This document shows positions 1-10,205 of a DNA stretch of 64,000 bases, in pieces. Source of the stretch: Hermatobates lingyangjiaoensis (Eukaryota > Arthropoda > Insecta > Hemiptera > Hermatobatidae); assembly GCA_026182355.1 (NCBI GenBank), contig JAPFBL010000118.1, forward strand, positions 931,001 to 995,000. Reading direction: 5' to 3'. Both the position numbers and the translations under genes were made by a program. The notes under the pieces were generated by a model. It saw nothing but the letters and a program-made list of their open reading frames with translations, made no database searches and was not told the DNA's origin. The stretch's first letter is position 1, and each line of letters starts with the position of its first letter.

Positions 1-12
1 CTTTTATCTTAC

Positions 13-59
13 CATGTTCAAGATTATACATCGAAGAATCCAATTCGTTTTGTGCTATC
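13..59 (-). CDS. Exon 3 of the secreted small-protein gene, continuing beyond the window
   Basis: The minus strand shows acceptor attattttgcag ending at 60 and donor GTAAGATA starting at 12, enclosing 47 nt. Exon 2 ends two bases into a codon; the first G here completes it (Val), and the following 15 codons are open (IAQNELDSSMYNLEH), ending one base into the next codon. Phase compatibility plus good splice sites at both ends make this a credible third exon. The product read so far is 88 residues; the gene must continue to the left of base 1. Intron 2 (60-2397) contains a Penelope-like relic at 1380-1990. Confidence 0.55.
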
Positions 60-1380
60 CTGCAAAATAATTACATTTATGACAAATAATCATTCTAAGT
101 AACTATATACATGTATACGATAACATTTTCTTATGCCTTTTAAATGTTTATAAAAATTACTAAATATATTTTATTTATAGTAAATATGCAAAAATTTACA
201 GCAATTTTGAAATTTCGCAGTAAATAGTATCTGTTTTCTTGAATTACATAAAATGAATATGTGTCAATAATAATATATAAACAATTACAATATAAAGCAT
301 GCACCATTAAGAACTATTCAACAAATTTTCTGTTTTTATATTAAAAATAGTCATCTTTATAATTGCGTGGCCAAAAATATTCAAAATTTATATTTGGTTC
401 ATTAACAAAATCATTAATTAATTAATTAATAATTACTTACTTAGTTAATTAATTAATTAACCAATCTAAAATTACCCATGAAAATATTCTACCACTAGGC
501 TACCTGTGACCCTTTGACTCACTCAGAAATTATAACAATAGGTATTGAAATTAACTCACTGAACATGATTGACAGGGATAATTTTAATTGTTGTTTCTTG
601 ATATTAAGGTACGGAAGCAGATTCTTATATGACCCAAGCTTTTGATATAGTATTTTTAACATGATTCAAGATATACACACAATGAAATATATTTAAAACA
701 AACAAAACTTGTAAATTGAAATATTCAATTCATTTAGGTAACATAAAATAACATTAATGAGAGGTATGTGTATATAACATTACCTTAGAACATTCGTATT
801 TTATCTGACAGTTGTATTCATGTTTGTTTCTAAAATTATTCATTTTTAACCCGTAATGTAGTAGTTTATTATATATTTGTTACATTTATTTATAATATAT
901 TTGCACTATTGTCATCGGAGTGCACGCTAGACACTTGCTACTCTAGCTCCAGTTTTGGGAATATATTGATAATTTTCTTTTATTTAATTTTATTCAGGTA
1001 ATAAATAATATATATTTAATTTCAGGTCTCTATCTCAACGGAAAATGGTTAACAAACAAAGTCACGAACTCAATATATAGAGATATCATTAATTTTCATA
1101 GAAATTTGGTAATTTATCGTCAAGTTTAAAGTATAATAAATTATTTTTCTTGAGTCTATTGGTGTTGCTAACTTTACATCCCAAGTAAACGTGTGGCTAA
1201 CCTCTTTCAACTTAAGCAACTCATCAGTAATTTACGGATTATGTATTACGTAAGCATTATGGAAAATATGTCACTGTCATTATATCAACACTGTGAAAAT
1301 ATATATTGTGATCACAGTATTGAAATCTGTCTAGAAAGAGATGTGTGATATTTATGAAATATTTTTTTTACAGCATGCTC
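60..1380. other. AT-rich intron sequence, nothing recognised
   Basis: This stretch lies inside the proposed second intron of the minus-strand gene. It holds an (ATTA)n-like tract near 412-460 but no open frame, RNA gene or repeat that I can name. Confidence 0.4.
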
Positions 1381-1384
1381 CATA

Positions 1385-1990
1385 TAGTTTATTACTCAAT
1401 GATCAAACCATAATAAGAAATGAGAAAAAATACTAAGATATTTCAACCGTAAGAAGCTGTCTTCATCAGAGTCAAAAACCCAACTGAAACACTAGATGCA
1501 GAAAACATCTGATGAGGGGTTGAGAAGAATGGGAGGGAAGAGTGGTATTTTAAAAGGGTGAAAAGTGCAGGAAAAGACAAATGTCCAGAGAGGGATGTTT
1601 GAGGAAACAAAGGAGTACAGTAAGAAAAAGTAAAAAACTATCCGCTAGCTGTCAATCCTCTTAGAAGAGGCTACTGCTCTCGTCATGAAAGTATCAAGCC
1701 TGAGGAGCTCGTTGCTAATGTTTATAACATTTGATCTATTAAATTTAATCAGACAGGATTCGATAATATTTCTTAACAACACCTGTTTTTCATAGGTAAT
1801 AAATTTAGCTACGGTCCAATCAATATGATGATTTTCATTATATACCATATATGCAAGAATAAGGTGCTACTTTTTTCCTGTCTATTTACGTTGTATTGGT
1901 GTTGTTTTACACCTGTCTTTAAATATTTACCAATTTGACCAATATAAATCTTATGGCAATTTTTGCACGGGACTTATTGTAAAATCTTAT
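1385..1990 (-). mobile_element. Penelope-like element relic: GIY-YIG end plus 3' tail
   Basis: On the minus strand, 1985-1870 encodes in one frame a GIY-YIG-type block (CHKIYIGQIGK, then VKQHQYNVNRQEKSSTLFLH). After a frameshift, 1848-1645 gives HHIDWT...NIIESCLIK, the Glu-containing end of the same endonuclease domain. This order is typical of the C terminus of Penelope-like retroelements. The downstream non-coding tail (1640-1385) contains the motif that recurs in the palindromic family A of this window: a CTGATGA...GAAA hammerhead-like core at 1432-1473 and the terminal TGATCATTGA. This copy is therefore the link that assigns family A to Penelope-like elements. The reverse transcriptase part is missing; the copy is 5'-truncated and frameshifted. 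Confidence 0.7.
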
Positions 1991-2397
1991 GATAGTATAT
2001 TACATGCTGCAATATTACATCAGACATTAGATTTAATATTAAAATACACATTATAAAAGATTTTTTTTAAAGTCTATGAGGTCTACGAATTTTTTTAAAG
2101 TTTTTGAAAAAGTTCACTGTTTTTTACTGTGGTGCTGTTTTTTAAATAAATACTTTTACATGCTCCATTTGTTATATTACATGTGTATAATATCGCTACA
2201 CTATGTTATATGAAATTTATGTTATTTATGAATTTGTAAAAACTATTAAATAAATTTGTTATCAGTTCAATTGTGGTGCTATTTATAAAAAAAATATATT
2301 CCATTAAAAACTGATACTAATATAATATGTGTTTTAGTATTTCAGTGTAGACTATGTTGAATAAATGTGTTTTAACTCAATTATTACTATCACTTAC

Positions 2398-2609
2398 ACT
2401 TCTTGTCTGTAGCCCGGGTAAGGCTCCACAGAGTTCCTCAATACATCGCTGTAAGCATACCGATTAATGTTCCCTGATGGCTGAATTGGTTGCTCCAGCA
2501 CTTTTCGACACTTTAATATAACATTTTTTGGTCTCTGTTGCGGGACAAACAAATATGACTGGACAAAATCAATTGACAAAGCCAGAAACACAACAAATGC
2601 CAACCGAGC
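2398..2609 (-). CDS. Exon 2 of a secreted small-protein or peptide precursor
   Basis: This 212-nt exon is bounded by an acceptor (tatatatttcag) ending at 2610 and a strong donor (GTAAGTGA) starting at 2397. It is open throughout. Residues 3-20 of the joined protein are a hydrophobic signal peptide core (LAFVVFLALSI) with a plausible cleavage after Gln-Ser. The mature part starts Tyr-Leu-Phe-Val-Pro and has one Cys (residue 36) inside Lys-Cys-Arg-Lys, a possible dibasic site. It is polar afterwards, with Pro/Tyr-rich stretches (EPYPGYRQE). Base composition is more balanced than the flanks and it does not match the repeats of the window. The family is not recognised: a neuropeptide or other small secreted protein is an inference from the signal peptide and size. 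An ATG inside the upstream intron (2627) would also give an ORF, but the join to exon 1 is better. Confidence 0.65.
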
Positions 2610-4195
2610 CTGAAATATATAATACAATGGAGTTAAAAATATTTCTTTGACCTGTAATATTTATAACAAAATGTTTAACATATTATAAAAATAATAATCA
2701 ATGATAATTGAATACGATAAAATTAATTTTAATGTTATTAGAGGTCACATTTTTATGCTACATCTATTAAATTGCTTTATAATTATTTACTGAAAATATT
2801 TTATCTTTTAAACATAATACATATTGAAAACATACAATTACTTAGACCATTACCAACCCCTGCATTTTTTAAAATATAAAGCATACTCTTAGTTAGAGCA
2901 ATTTAACAAATTTACTTTTTTGCTATAAAAAATATTCACCTTTTTTTACCTGGGATTAAGAATAATTATAATAATTTGTTGAATTACTACAATGCGTGTT
3001 TTGTCACCTCTCATTGTATAGTCTCTGGTTTAAATTTCATCAACATTGAAACCTCTTCCGCTACATTTCATCTGATAATGTGGTTGTCATAATGACTATA
3101 TTTATTCCATCCGTTTGCCAATTCCTTAAGTTGGGTAAGTTGGAATCTAATTACTATTAACTGACTTATATTTCAAAAATAGATATCACTTGAAATGGAA
3201 TAACGTGAAAAAGGAATGAATCAATATTAGATCTTAAATTGATATAAATTTGTAAAATAAATAGCCTACATGAATAAGATGTGAATCCTTAAATGTAATC
3301 TAATTTCAAAAACTAATTTTATTAAAATTGTTTTGAAATTTTACGATCTTAGATTCAGTTATCTTGGTTGTCTTAGATACAGAGAAAAATCATAACCAAA
3401 GCTGTAGTATGTGAAATCTGTTACCATCTGTCACGTCTCAGACTTATCCTAAAATCATTTGACTTTAAAATTAATATTATACTTTATATAGCATTTATTA
3501 TTGTACAGATTTACAGCCAGACACCTTAATAACTAGTTATTTCTTTTAGTACTTATGTACTACAGGGAGTATAGATTGATAAAGTAAACTAAAGGTCTAC
3601 AAATGCAAATAGCTCATCATATCTTAAATAATTTATAAAATACATACTTTTTCAAACTAGTTTGCGTATTTTAAAAAATATATTTCGCCGTCAATGACTA
3701 TTTTTTAAAATTCGATGTGGAGTTTGGTAAGAGACAAAGAAACTAGTAGGAAAATTGTTTTACTAACCTAGCAGTCAATTATTACTTGAGTTGATAAAAA
3801 AAAAAGGCAATAATAATAATAATAATGCTTCTGATTTCGTAAAAATGATCAAAAATAGCGGCAAAATAATAGTTCTAATTAAAAATAATGGAATGGAGTC
3901 ATTCAAAAGTGCAAATTTATAATGTATAAATAAATCATGTAGTTCTTTGTGGACTTTTTGAGGTTCTTAATATTATTTATAGTTATAATAAATAAATTTA
4001 TCTTTATTTATTATAACTTTTTGAATTATTCAATAAGAAGACGTTATCTTTGACCAAAAAGTATATAATGAAGCCCATAAGGGGAAATAAAATTTGTCAA
4101 GGTCGACTTATTGAAATACTTTTCGACTTGAATTGAAAACAGAACTCAATTCCTTCTTCTATTTATGCAAATTATTTATAAATCAATGTATTTAC
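2610..4195. other. Intron 1 of the minus-strand gene
   Basis: AT-rich sequence between the proposed exons 1 and 2. It contains an (AAT)n microsatellite near 3810-3828. No transposon was recognised. Confidence 0.4.
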
Positions 4196-4256
4196 CTGCA
4201 TTTTTCTGTAAATTTGTTGTTCCTAGTATTTCCAATGACGACTTATAACTGAAGGG
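4196..4256 (-). CDS. Exon 1 (start codon) of a secreted small-protein gene
   Basis: The minus strand has an ATG at 4201-4199 followed by CAG and a donor GTAAATAC beginning at 4195, so this exon would contribute 5' UTR plus Met-Gln. Joined in frame to the exon at 2609-2398 it yields a classical signal peptide that begins Met-Gln-Ala-Arg-Leu-Ala. The upstream limit is uncertain: a possible acceptor (cccttcag) ends near 4250, and an ATAAAAG box lies about 100 bases further upstream near 4340. The in-frame sequence just before the ATG has a stop codon, which supports this Met as the start. That the join produces a signal peptide is the main argument; the exon itself is short and would not be found alone. 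Confidence 0.55.
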
Positions 4257-4574
4257 ACATTAAAAATATTTCTATACAGTTATAAACCATCTCGTTTCAA
4301 TAGGCTATTGTTATCGATAGTCTTTTATGTGACTTATAGTCACATCTTCATGAATACTTCTCCAAAACCAATGGAAATTAAATATTACTTATACGTGTGT
4401 CCTTGTGTTCCCATTTGCAAAGTTATAAATTAAAAGATTTATTAGTGGGTTACTTAAAGAAAACAGATAGGAAGGTAATATTAATTACTCATGTCTTATA
4501 GATCTCCAGTGGTCACGAATTATTTGTAGCTTTGTTTTGAAAGCTCTAAGCTATCAATATATATATATAAGTCA

Positions 4575-4665
4575 TAGCTATCTTGACTACACTACACTGG
4601 TTGCCATAAAAACCCGAAGTTAAGCAACATGGGGCATAGTTAACACTTGATTGAGTTCCATCACG
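4575..4665 (+). pseudogene. 5S rRNA-derived fragment
   Basis: The segment ccgaagttaagcaacatggg followed by catagttaacacttgat closely follows the internal promoter region of animal 5S rRNA (CCGAAGTTAAGCAAC...GGTTAGTACTTGGAT). The 5' part before it (ttgactacactacactgg) is a decayed 5S start. It is either a 5S pseudogene or the head of a 5S-derived SINE (SINE3 type); the 3' half beyond the conserved box has diverged. Confidence 0.6.
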
Positions 4666-4684
4666 CACCATTAACCATGTTCAA

Positions 4685-5568
4685 AAAGAGGAGTTATGTT
4701 TGTTCACAAATATCCAGTTTTTTTTTCACTATTCTAGTCTAATAGTTTATATCTATTATTTTCCAAAATTAGAACCTGCCAGCTATAAAATTTTTAAAAT
4801 TATACTGAATAGCAGGCTTCGACCTTGATTTGCATATTTAAAACTGGCTAATAACTAATATATTTTTTCTCAATATACATTTACAGCAACCTTATAACAG
4901 TACATCACGCAGGAAAAAGATAACACTCGCTCAGAATGAATTCGTTTATATGATTTGCGACAAATTGAAAGAAAAGTGATTTTTATAAAATACTGTCGAG
5001 CCATAAAAATCCCAGTATAATAATTCAATACAAAACTAAAAATGTAAAACATAATTAAAAATTGAAAACTTTCTTTGAAGAATAATAAATGTAATTACCC
5101 TACATCTTATATTAAAAATAACATAAAACTATATTTTTATTTGATGTTTCTGATATTTTTGAGACAAAATAGCAATGTGAAAATTTGTCTTAAACATTCA
5201 ATGTGGAAGGAGGTCAGGTAAACTATCTAAGAGATCCACTGGCTATTGGAACAAAAAGCCATGTTCTCTTGTAAGAGATTATTTAGTAACACGAAGTCTA
5301 TCTTTTCCTTTTTGAAAAATGTTATTACTGCTGTCGTCATACTAATGATATATGTATCAGTGGTGTCATATACAAACATAAGTATATATATTGATTAATA
5401 GATCTATCACTATCTGTACTACATGAAGGAATGAAAGAGTAATAAACATCTCCTATTTAGACATTTATATAATACCTAAATAAAACATTATATATTATAT
5501 TCCCAAAAAGTATGATATTATGTTTACTTACAGTAAAGTTTACGTTTAGTAAAGGCCACTGCAGATTT
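4685..5568 (+). repeat. Dispersed AT-rich repeat (family T), right-hand part
   Basis: This stretch matches, with many changes, the right half of the longer copy at 53688-55312 (shared blocks include gagatccactggctatt-like and ctatctgtactac-like segments) and ends in the same terminal block (tagtaaaggccactgcag). It ends just before the mitochondrial insertion. No coding capacity was seen; the 60-codon ORF at 4870-5052 is chance. Confidence 0.55.
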
Positions 5569-5599
5569 TTTTTTGTTTATTATAATGATTATTTCATTA

Positions 5600-6150
5600 T
5601 TTTAAGATTATTTGGTATATTAATAAATATTTTTTGTATAATTTTGAAACTGACATTAAATCTTTAATTGCCTATTCTTCTGTTAGACATATGGCTTTAG
5701 TTATTTGTGGTATCTTTACAATTAATTATTGCGGTATTCGAGATTCTCTGGTTTTAATGGCTGGGTGTGGCTTATGTTCATCGGGTCTTTTTTGTTTGGC
5801 CAATATTTTTGTGAGCTATCTATTATTATTTATTATTATTAGAGTCGTAGTTTTTTTATTAATAATAGTTAAATTACAATTATTTCTTCTTTCCTTCCTT
5901 AAAGTTATTAGATGAAATTACATTAATTAATAGAATTATGTCTTGGTGTTCTTTCAGATTTCTATTTTTAATATTGGGCTCTTTTTGTATTCTGTTGTTG
6001 TAGATTTAATCATATTCCTTTACTCAAAATGGTATTTGGTATAAGTGAATAAAAAATTGTAGTTGTATTAATTATCGAGAATTTCATTTATTAATTTTAC
6101 ATTGATTAACTCTTAGTTTGATCTTTTTAAAGCCTGATCTCTTTACTTTA
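5600..6150 (+). pseudogene. nad4: Nuclear mitochondrial copy (NUMT): nad4 fragment
   Basis: The open stretch 5634-5915 contains the NADH dehydrogenase subunit 4 signature [17 protein letters not shown]...[21 protein letters not shown], very close to the family pattern. The frame then breaks by frameshifts and a low-complexity stretch. Only the C-terminal half of nad4 is present. It is a pseudogene in nuclear DNA: codons follow the invertebrate mitochondrial code and the frame is disrupted. Confidence 0.85.
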
Positions 6151-6154
6151 TTAG

Positions 6155-6225
6155 TTTAGTTTAAATAGTTTAATTTAGAATTTAAATTTGTGGTATTTCA
6201 GGTATTATTTAATTTTAATCCATAA
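6155..6225 (+). pseudogene. trnH: NUMT: trnH-like remnant
   Basis: Between nad4 and nad5, the sequence aatagtttaatttagaat, then tttgtggtattt, matches the D-arm and the GTG anticodon loop of arthropod mitochondrial tRNA-His. Position and strand are as expected for the ancestral arthropod order. The 3' arms are poorly preserved. Confidence 0.6.
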
Positions 6226-6424
6226 TATATTTTACTTATTATATAATTTGGTCTGTTTTTTTATTTTTTTCTGGAAAAGTAATATTTGTATTTGGATTTA
6301 CTTTAATAATAATTTAGTTTATATCTTAGATATACAACTCTTATCGGTTATAAGTACTTTCGTTTTTGTTACTTTCATCTTTGATTAAATATTATATTAT
6401 TTAAAGGTTATGTTTTTTTTTAAT

Positions 6425-7800
6425 TTCAGCTATGGTTGTTTTATATAGTCATTCTTATATAAGATCTGATGTTAATGAAGTTCCTTATAACTATTTGGTT
6501 TTAATATTTAATTTTTCTATATTTATGTTAATTTTAAGACCTAATATAATTAGAATTTTATCGGGTTGACATGGTTTAGGTTCAGTTTTTTATTGCTAAG
6601 TAATTTATTTCCAAAATAATCATTCGTTTAATGCAGGAATATTGACTGTTTTAACTAATCGTATTGGGGATGTAGCTATGTTGATTTCTATTTCATGAAT
6701 ATTAAATTTTGGTTGTTGGCATTTTTTTTCAATAATTTTTGAAATTATAACTGATCTTTATTTTCATTTTTTCTAGTATTTTATCAGGTTTTACTAAAAG
6801 ACCTCAAATCTCTTTTCTTCCTGATTATCAGCTGCTGTAGCATCTCCTACTCCTGTTTCTGCCTTACTTCATTCTTTGACCCTAATAACTACTGGGGTTT
6901 ACATTTCATTTTGTTTTAATAACCTTCTTTTAATATTTAATTGTAGAGTTTTTGTAATAATTTCTACAATAACTATGTTTATATTTGGACTAAGGAGCTA
7001 ATTTTGAATTTGATTTAAAAAAGATTATTGCTCTTTCTACTTTAATACAATTAGATTTAATAATAATAACTCTGTTTATGGGATTTTCTGTTTTCCCTTT
7101 TTTTTATTTATTAACTCATGCTTTTTTTTAAAGCTTTACTTTTCTTGTGCGTAGGTCTTATTATTCACCTTATAAATGATTTCAGTATATAGGTTCTACT
7201 TTATATACAATACCCTTTTACAATAAGTTGTTTTTTAATTAGAAATTTGTCTTTATGCGGTTTCAGTTTCTTTCTGGATTTTATTCGAAAGATTTAATTT
7301 TGGAATTTACAACTTTTTCTGACTGTTGGGTTAACTGTTTCCTATACTTTTCGTTTAATTTATTATATATTAATTTACCTAATTATTTCCAAACTTTTTT
7401 TGTATTAAGAGGTAGTTTTGGTTGGTTAATTTTTACCGATTTAAATTTTTTATCTTTAACATTTGTTTAAAGGTTTCTCCTATTGGTTTTATTTTGTTGG
7501 GAATTTTTTTTTGGGTTAGAATTATCTTTTCTTTTATAATATTTCTCTTCCTTATACTTTAAATTAATTATAAGTTAATTAATTTTTTAGGAACTATATG
7601 ATTTGTGCCAAAGTTTAGAACATATTTTTTAAATAAGCCTTCTTTATTACTTTCTTATATTCATAATATTAATCTTTCCCTGGAAAAGTGTTGAGGTGAA
7701 ATTGGGTTTTGAAAATCTTTCCTTTTATATTAAAGTTTTATGATATTTTTAGTCAATTTTTATATTTAAATAATGTTAAAATTTATATATTTACTTCTTT
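6425..7800 (+). pseudogene. nad5: NUMT: nad5 pseudogene
   Basis: Frames between 6430 and 7100 read as NADH dehydrogenase subunit 5 under the invertebrate mitochondrial code: MVVLYSHSY, ILSGWHGLGSVFYCL (TGA as Trp), then NAGILTVLTNRIGDVAMLISISW, then a GITTGVY-like remnant. Frameshifts break the frame repeatedly and several segments (6720-6900) are decayed. The 71-codon ORF at 7255-7470 is a later piece (FLSGFYSKDLILE). It cannot encode a functional subunit. Confidence 0.85.
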
Positions 7801-7824
7801 TTAATTATTATTTTATTTTTTAAC

Positions 7825-7890
7825 TTATTTAAACAGCTTAAGTTTAAAACGTGGCTTTTCAAATATTTTTAAATATTTAAGGGAGCTGCT
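7825..7890 (+). pseudogene. trnF: NUMT: trnF-like remnant
   Basis: The block aacagcttaagtttaaaacg and the following loop resemble the D-arm and anticodon stem of mitochondrial tRNA-Phe, in the expected place after nad5. The anticodon looks mutated. Confidence 0.4.
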
Positions 7891-7955
7891 TCCAATCTTT
7901 CAATGAAAATGAAATATTTGTTGGTTAAACTACTTAAATGAAAGATAAACGGATC
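7888..7955 (-). pseudogene. trnE: NUMT: trnE
   Basis: On the minus strand, agtttaaccaacaaatattt followed by cattttcattgaaa is the D-arm and TTC anticodon arm of arthropod mitochondrial tRNA-Glu. Opposite strand to trnF, as in the ancestral order. Confidence 0.6.
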
Positions 7956-8015
7956 TGAATCAGTTTAAAGGATAGTTAACAGCTTCCCTTAGATTCTTCA
8001 TTATCTTTTAATTAG
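7955..8015 (-). pseudogene. trnS1: NUMT: trnS1 (AGN)
   Basis: The minus strand reads gggaagctgttaact then ggataaacgg-like arms; this resembles tRNA-Ser(AGN), with the anticodon GCT apparently changed to GTT. It lies between trnE and trnN as expected. Confidence 0.45.
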
Positions 8016-8080
8016 GTATATTACTATTTTTTTTGTTAAAAATTGAAATGCCTCTAATTTGGCTTTTATTAAGAAGTAAG
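8015..8080 (-). pseudogene. trnN: NUMT: trnN
   Basis: The minus strand reads ttaataaaagccaaattaga then ggcatttcaatttttaac, which follows tRNA-Asn (GAAGCCAAAAAGAGGCAT...CTGTTAAT). The anticodon loop has degenerated. Confidence 0.55.
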
Positions 8081-8179
8081 GAGGTAGGCTATAAAATTTA
8101 GGTCAAAACTAAACGTAACATTTTTATTTCATTGCCACTCACTCCTTCGCTCCCCTTTAGGGGTGAGGGGGTATTTTTT

Positions 8180-8240
8180 TGTTAAGAGATTCTAGTAGAA
8201 TAATTTTTAATTGCAAATTAAATTTTATTCTTAACTACTT
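8180..8240 (-). pseudogene. trnA: NUMT: trnA
   Basis: The minus strand contains tttaatttgcaattaaaa, the TGC anticodon arm of tRNA-Ala, just upstream of the nad3 copy in mitochondrial order. A recognisable trnR between trnA and trnN was not found; a GC-rich hairpin sits there instead (8147-8176). Confidence 0.5.
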
Positions 8241-8600
8241 CCCAATCTAGATCACTCTAATATACCATTTTTTTCATTTATGATATAATCCAATAAGTAA
8301 TGTGCTAATAAATTCTCTTCTAATAATTATTATTTTGATGATTCTTATTCTTTGAATAATGATTATAATAGGTAATAATTACTTTTTCAATGTCAAAGAT
8401 TAAGTAGATTACTGCAATTGAAAAGAATTGTATTGAAAAGAGTATTCGTGTTTATTTCAATCAAATGAACACTTTTTGAATCAAATCCGCATTTAAATTG
8501 TGATATTTTTTTCTCGTCTAATTACTTCTTTTAAAATTGTGGAACATACTATTATTAAGATGACTGAGATTATTATAGCTATTGAAAATTGTTATTTCAT
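8240..8600 (-). pseudogene. nad3: NUMT: nad3 pseudogene
   Basis: The minus strand encodes, with frame breaks, a CGFDSKSVHLIEMNT segment and LIFDIEKVI, matching the conserved ECGFDP...F and LIFDIE motifs of NADH dehydrogenase subunit 3. The reading frame has changed between blocks, so it is dead. Confidence 0.8.
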
Positions 8601-8607
8601 GTTATTA

Positions 8608-8688
8608 ATTTATCTTAATTAAGACTTCTTAATTGGAAGCAAACTATACTTTTTATACTAATAAGTTGTCTACCTCATCAATAAATTT
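8608..8688 (-). pseudogene. trnG: NUMT: trnG
   Basis: The minus strand has tattagtataaaaagtatag then tttgcttccaatta, the D-arm and TCC anticodon arm of tRNA-Gly, located between nad3 and cox3 as in arthropod mitochondria. Confidence 0.6.
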
Positions 8689-8689
8689 A

Positions 8690-8912
8690 AATATTTAAGA
8701 ATAATCATACAACATCTACAAAATGTCAATATCATGTTGTTGCTTCAAATTCAAAGTGTTTATATCTTCAAAAAAAGGAATTTAGTTGTCGCATTAAACA
8801 TACTACTAACAATACTGTTCCAATAATTACGTGTAATCTTGTTGCCATAAAGAAGGATGATCCATAAACTGAGTCTCTGATTCTAAATACTGTCTGAATA
8901 ATCATATCTTCA
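8690..8912 (-). pseudogene. cox3: NUMT: cox3 3' part
   Basis: On the minus strand the frame reads [20 protein letters not shown], then GTVLLVCLMRQL, then EDINTLNLKQQH...DIDIL, following the C-terminal third of cytochrome c oxidase subunit III ([22 protein letters not shown]). Small deletions remove the FHG of that motif. It joins directly to cox2 sequence near 8912, so atp6, atp8 and the cox3 5' part are missing. Confidence 0.85.
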
Positions 8913-8993
8913 ATGTCATTGGTGTCCGATTGCTAAATTGTTATTATTGGATTTTTAATTTCATCTATTATGTATGAAATTTGCATTGAAGGT
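8912..8993 (-). pseudogene. cox2: NUMT: cox2 central fragment
   Basis: The minus strand reads AIPSMQISYMMDEIKNPMMT and then IGHQWHWSYE (both TGA as Trp, AGA as Ser), the membrane-to-copper-domain transition of cytochrome c oxidase subunit II. The 5' continuation is found at 10003-10205, on the far side of an inserted LINE. Confidence 0.85.
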
Positions 8994-9006
8994 ATGGCAA
9001 TTGTAA

Positions 9007-9989
9007 AAAAAAAATTCAACAATTCTAAATCTGGCCTACACAGAATCACCAGAGGCATGCCACAAGGTTCAGTACTTGGTCCCTTACTTTTCAATATCTA
9101 CATTGACGACATACCGACTTTCTGATGATGACATATTGACAATCCAAATTATGATAGATTAATAGGTCTGTACGCTGATGACATACTCATTGCAGCAGGG
9201 ACAAAAAAACATAAACAACCTACGAAATTACTTCAAACACTAACTGACCAGACAATTAAGTGGCTTGACGAAAACAAACTGGTCATTAACCCACAAAAAT
9301 GCCAACTTTTAGCTGTTACAGACAAAAACAAGTGAAACCAGATTGACAGAAATTACTATGCACGAACGAACAATTAAGCCAATCAGAACCATAAAATACC
9401 TAGGAGTTATCCTCGACAGACGACTCAACTTCAAAACACATATTAACAGCATTCTAGGAAAGGCACATGCTATACGGAGTAGAATCTATCATCATGATAA
9501 ATCTAGGCTTCCACTTAGAACAAAAGTACTGCTGTACAATGTCCTGATCAGACCAATACTAACTTACGGATGTTCCTCATGGATTCAGTATCTTGATAAA
9601 GCCACTCTAAGGAAACTTGCTGCTATGCAGAATAAGACTTTCAGACTGGTCACCGGAGCTCCGAGATATCTTACAAATAAACATTTACGAAAGGAACTAT
9701 CCACAATAGGATTAATTAAATATATAGATAATCTCTGTCTCCTCGAGTACAACAGAAACAAGGAGAGCGACAACTAACTAATTAATAGCTTAATGCTTAC
9801 TGAATCGCAATATAACGTGAGATATATATATATTTAACTCATGAAACCATAAAACGTATGAAGAAACACAAAGATTGAAATAATTGATCAAAAACTAACA
9901 AAGAAGCAGAAGAGAGCTCTTTGAGAGCTCAGAACTGCTGGATGTCGCCCTAACCAGAGAGTCACATAACTTGCTGCTTCTGCTACTGC
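9007..9989 (+). mobile_element. 5'-truncated Jockey-like LINE fragment inserted in the NUMT
   Basis: The first part (9020-9330) encodes reverse transcriptase blocks GLHRITRGMPQGSVLGPLLF and NIYIDD, then LYADDILIA with the catalytic Asp pair at about 9171-9182, and WLDENKLVINPQKCQLLA. After a stop and frame change, the 144-codon ORF 9343-9777 continues with IKYLGVILDRRLNF, the thumb region and TYGCSSWI, as in Jockey-clade LINEs, ending before a C-terminal finger would be expected. The 3' tail has an inverted GAGCTC pair near 9918-9930 and no poly(A). Thirteen bases (ATGGCAATTGTAA) occur at both borders, 8994-9006 and 9990-10002. Confidence 0.85.
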
Positions 9990-10002
9990 ATGGCAATTGT
10001 AA

Positions 10003-10205
10003 TTAAAATTACTGCTGGAATAATTTATCTAATTGTTCCAATGGTTTGATTATCAAATTGAAATCAATTAATTTTTTTTATTATAATTTTTTAGTATTGA
10101 TCATCCTACAATTGCTGTAATTATTATTAAAATAACCATTGTGTTATCGTGGAAGATACCAGCTGTTCTATTAAAAGTAAATTTACCTCTTGAGAGTTAC
10201 CTTGA
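10003..10205 (-). pseudogene. cox2: NUMT: cox2 N-terminal fragment
   Basis: The minus strand reads LLMEQL then (after a one-base shift) IFHDNTMVILMMITAIVG, then FDNQTIGTIWTIIPAVILIT, following cytochrome c oxidase subunit II from about residue 15 to 85. It connects across the LINE to the piece at 8912-8993. Mitochondrial similarity fades beyond about 10205. Confidence 0.8.

Noticed and set aside
5634..7470. Long hydrophobic ORFs as nuclear membrane protein genes
   Set aside because: They are mitochondrial nad4 and nad5 read in broken frames; Trp positions depend on TGA, so they are pseudogenes.
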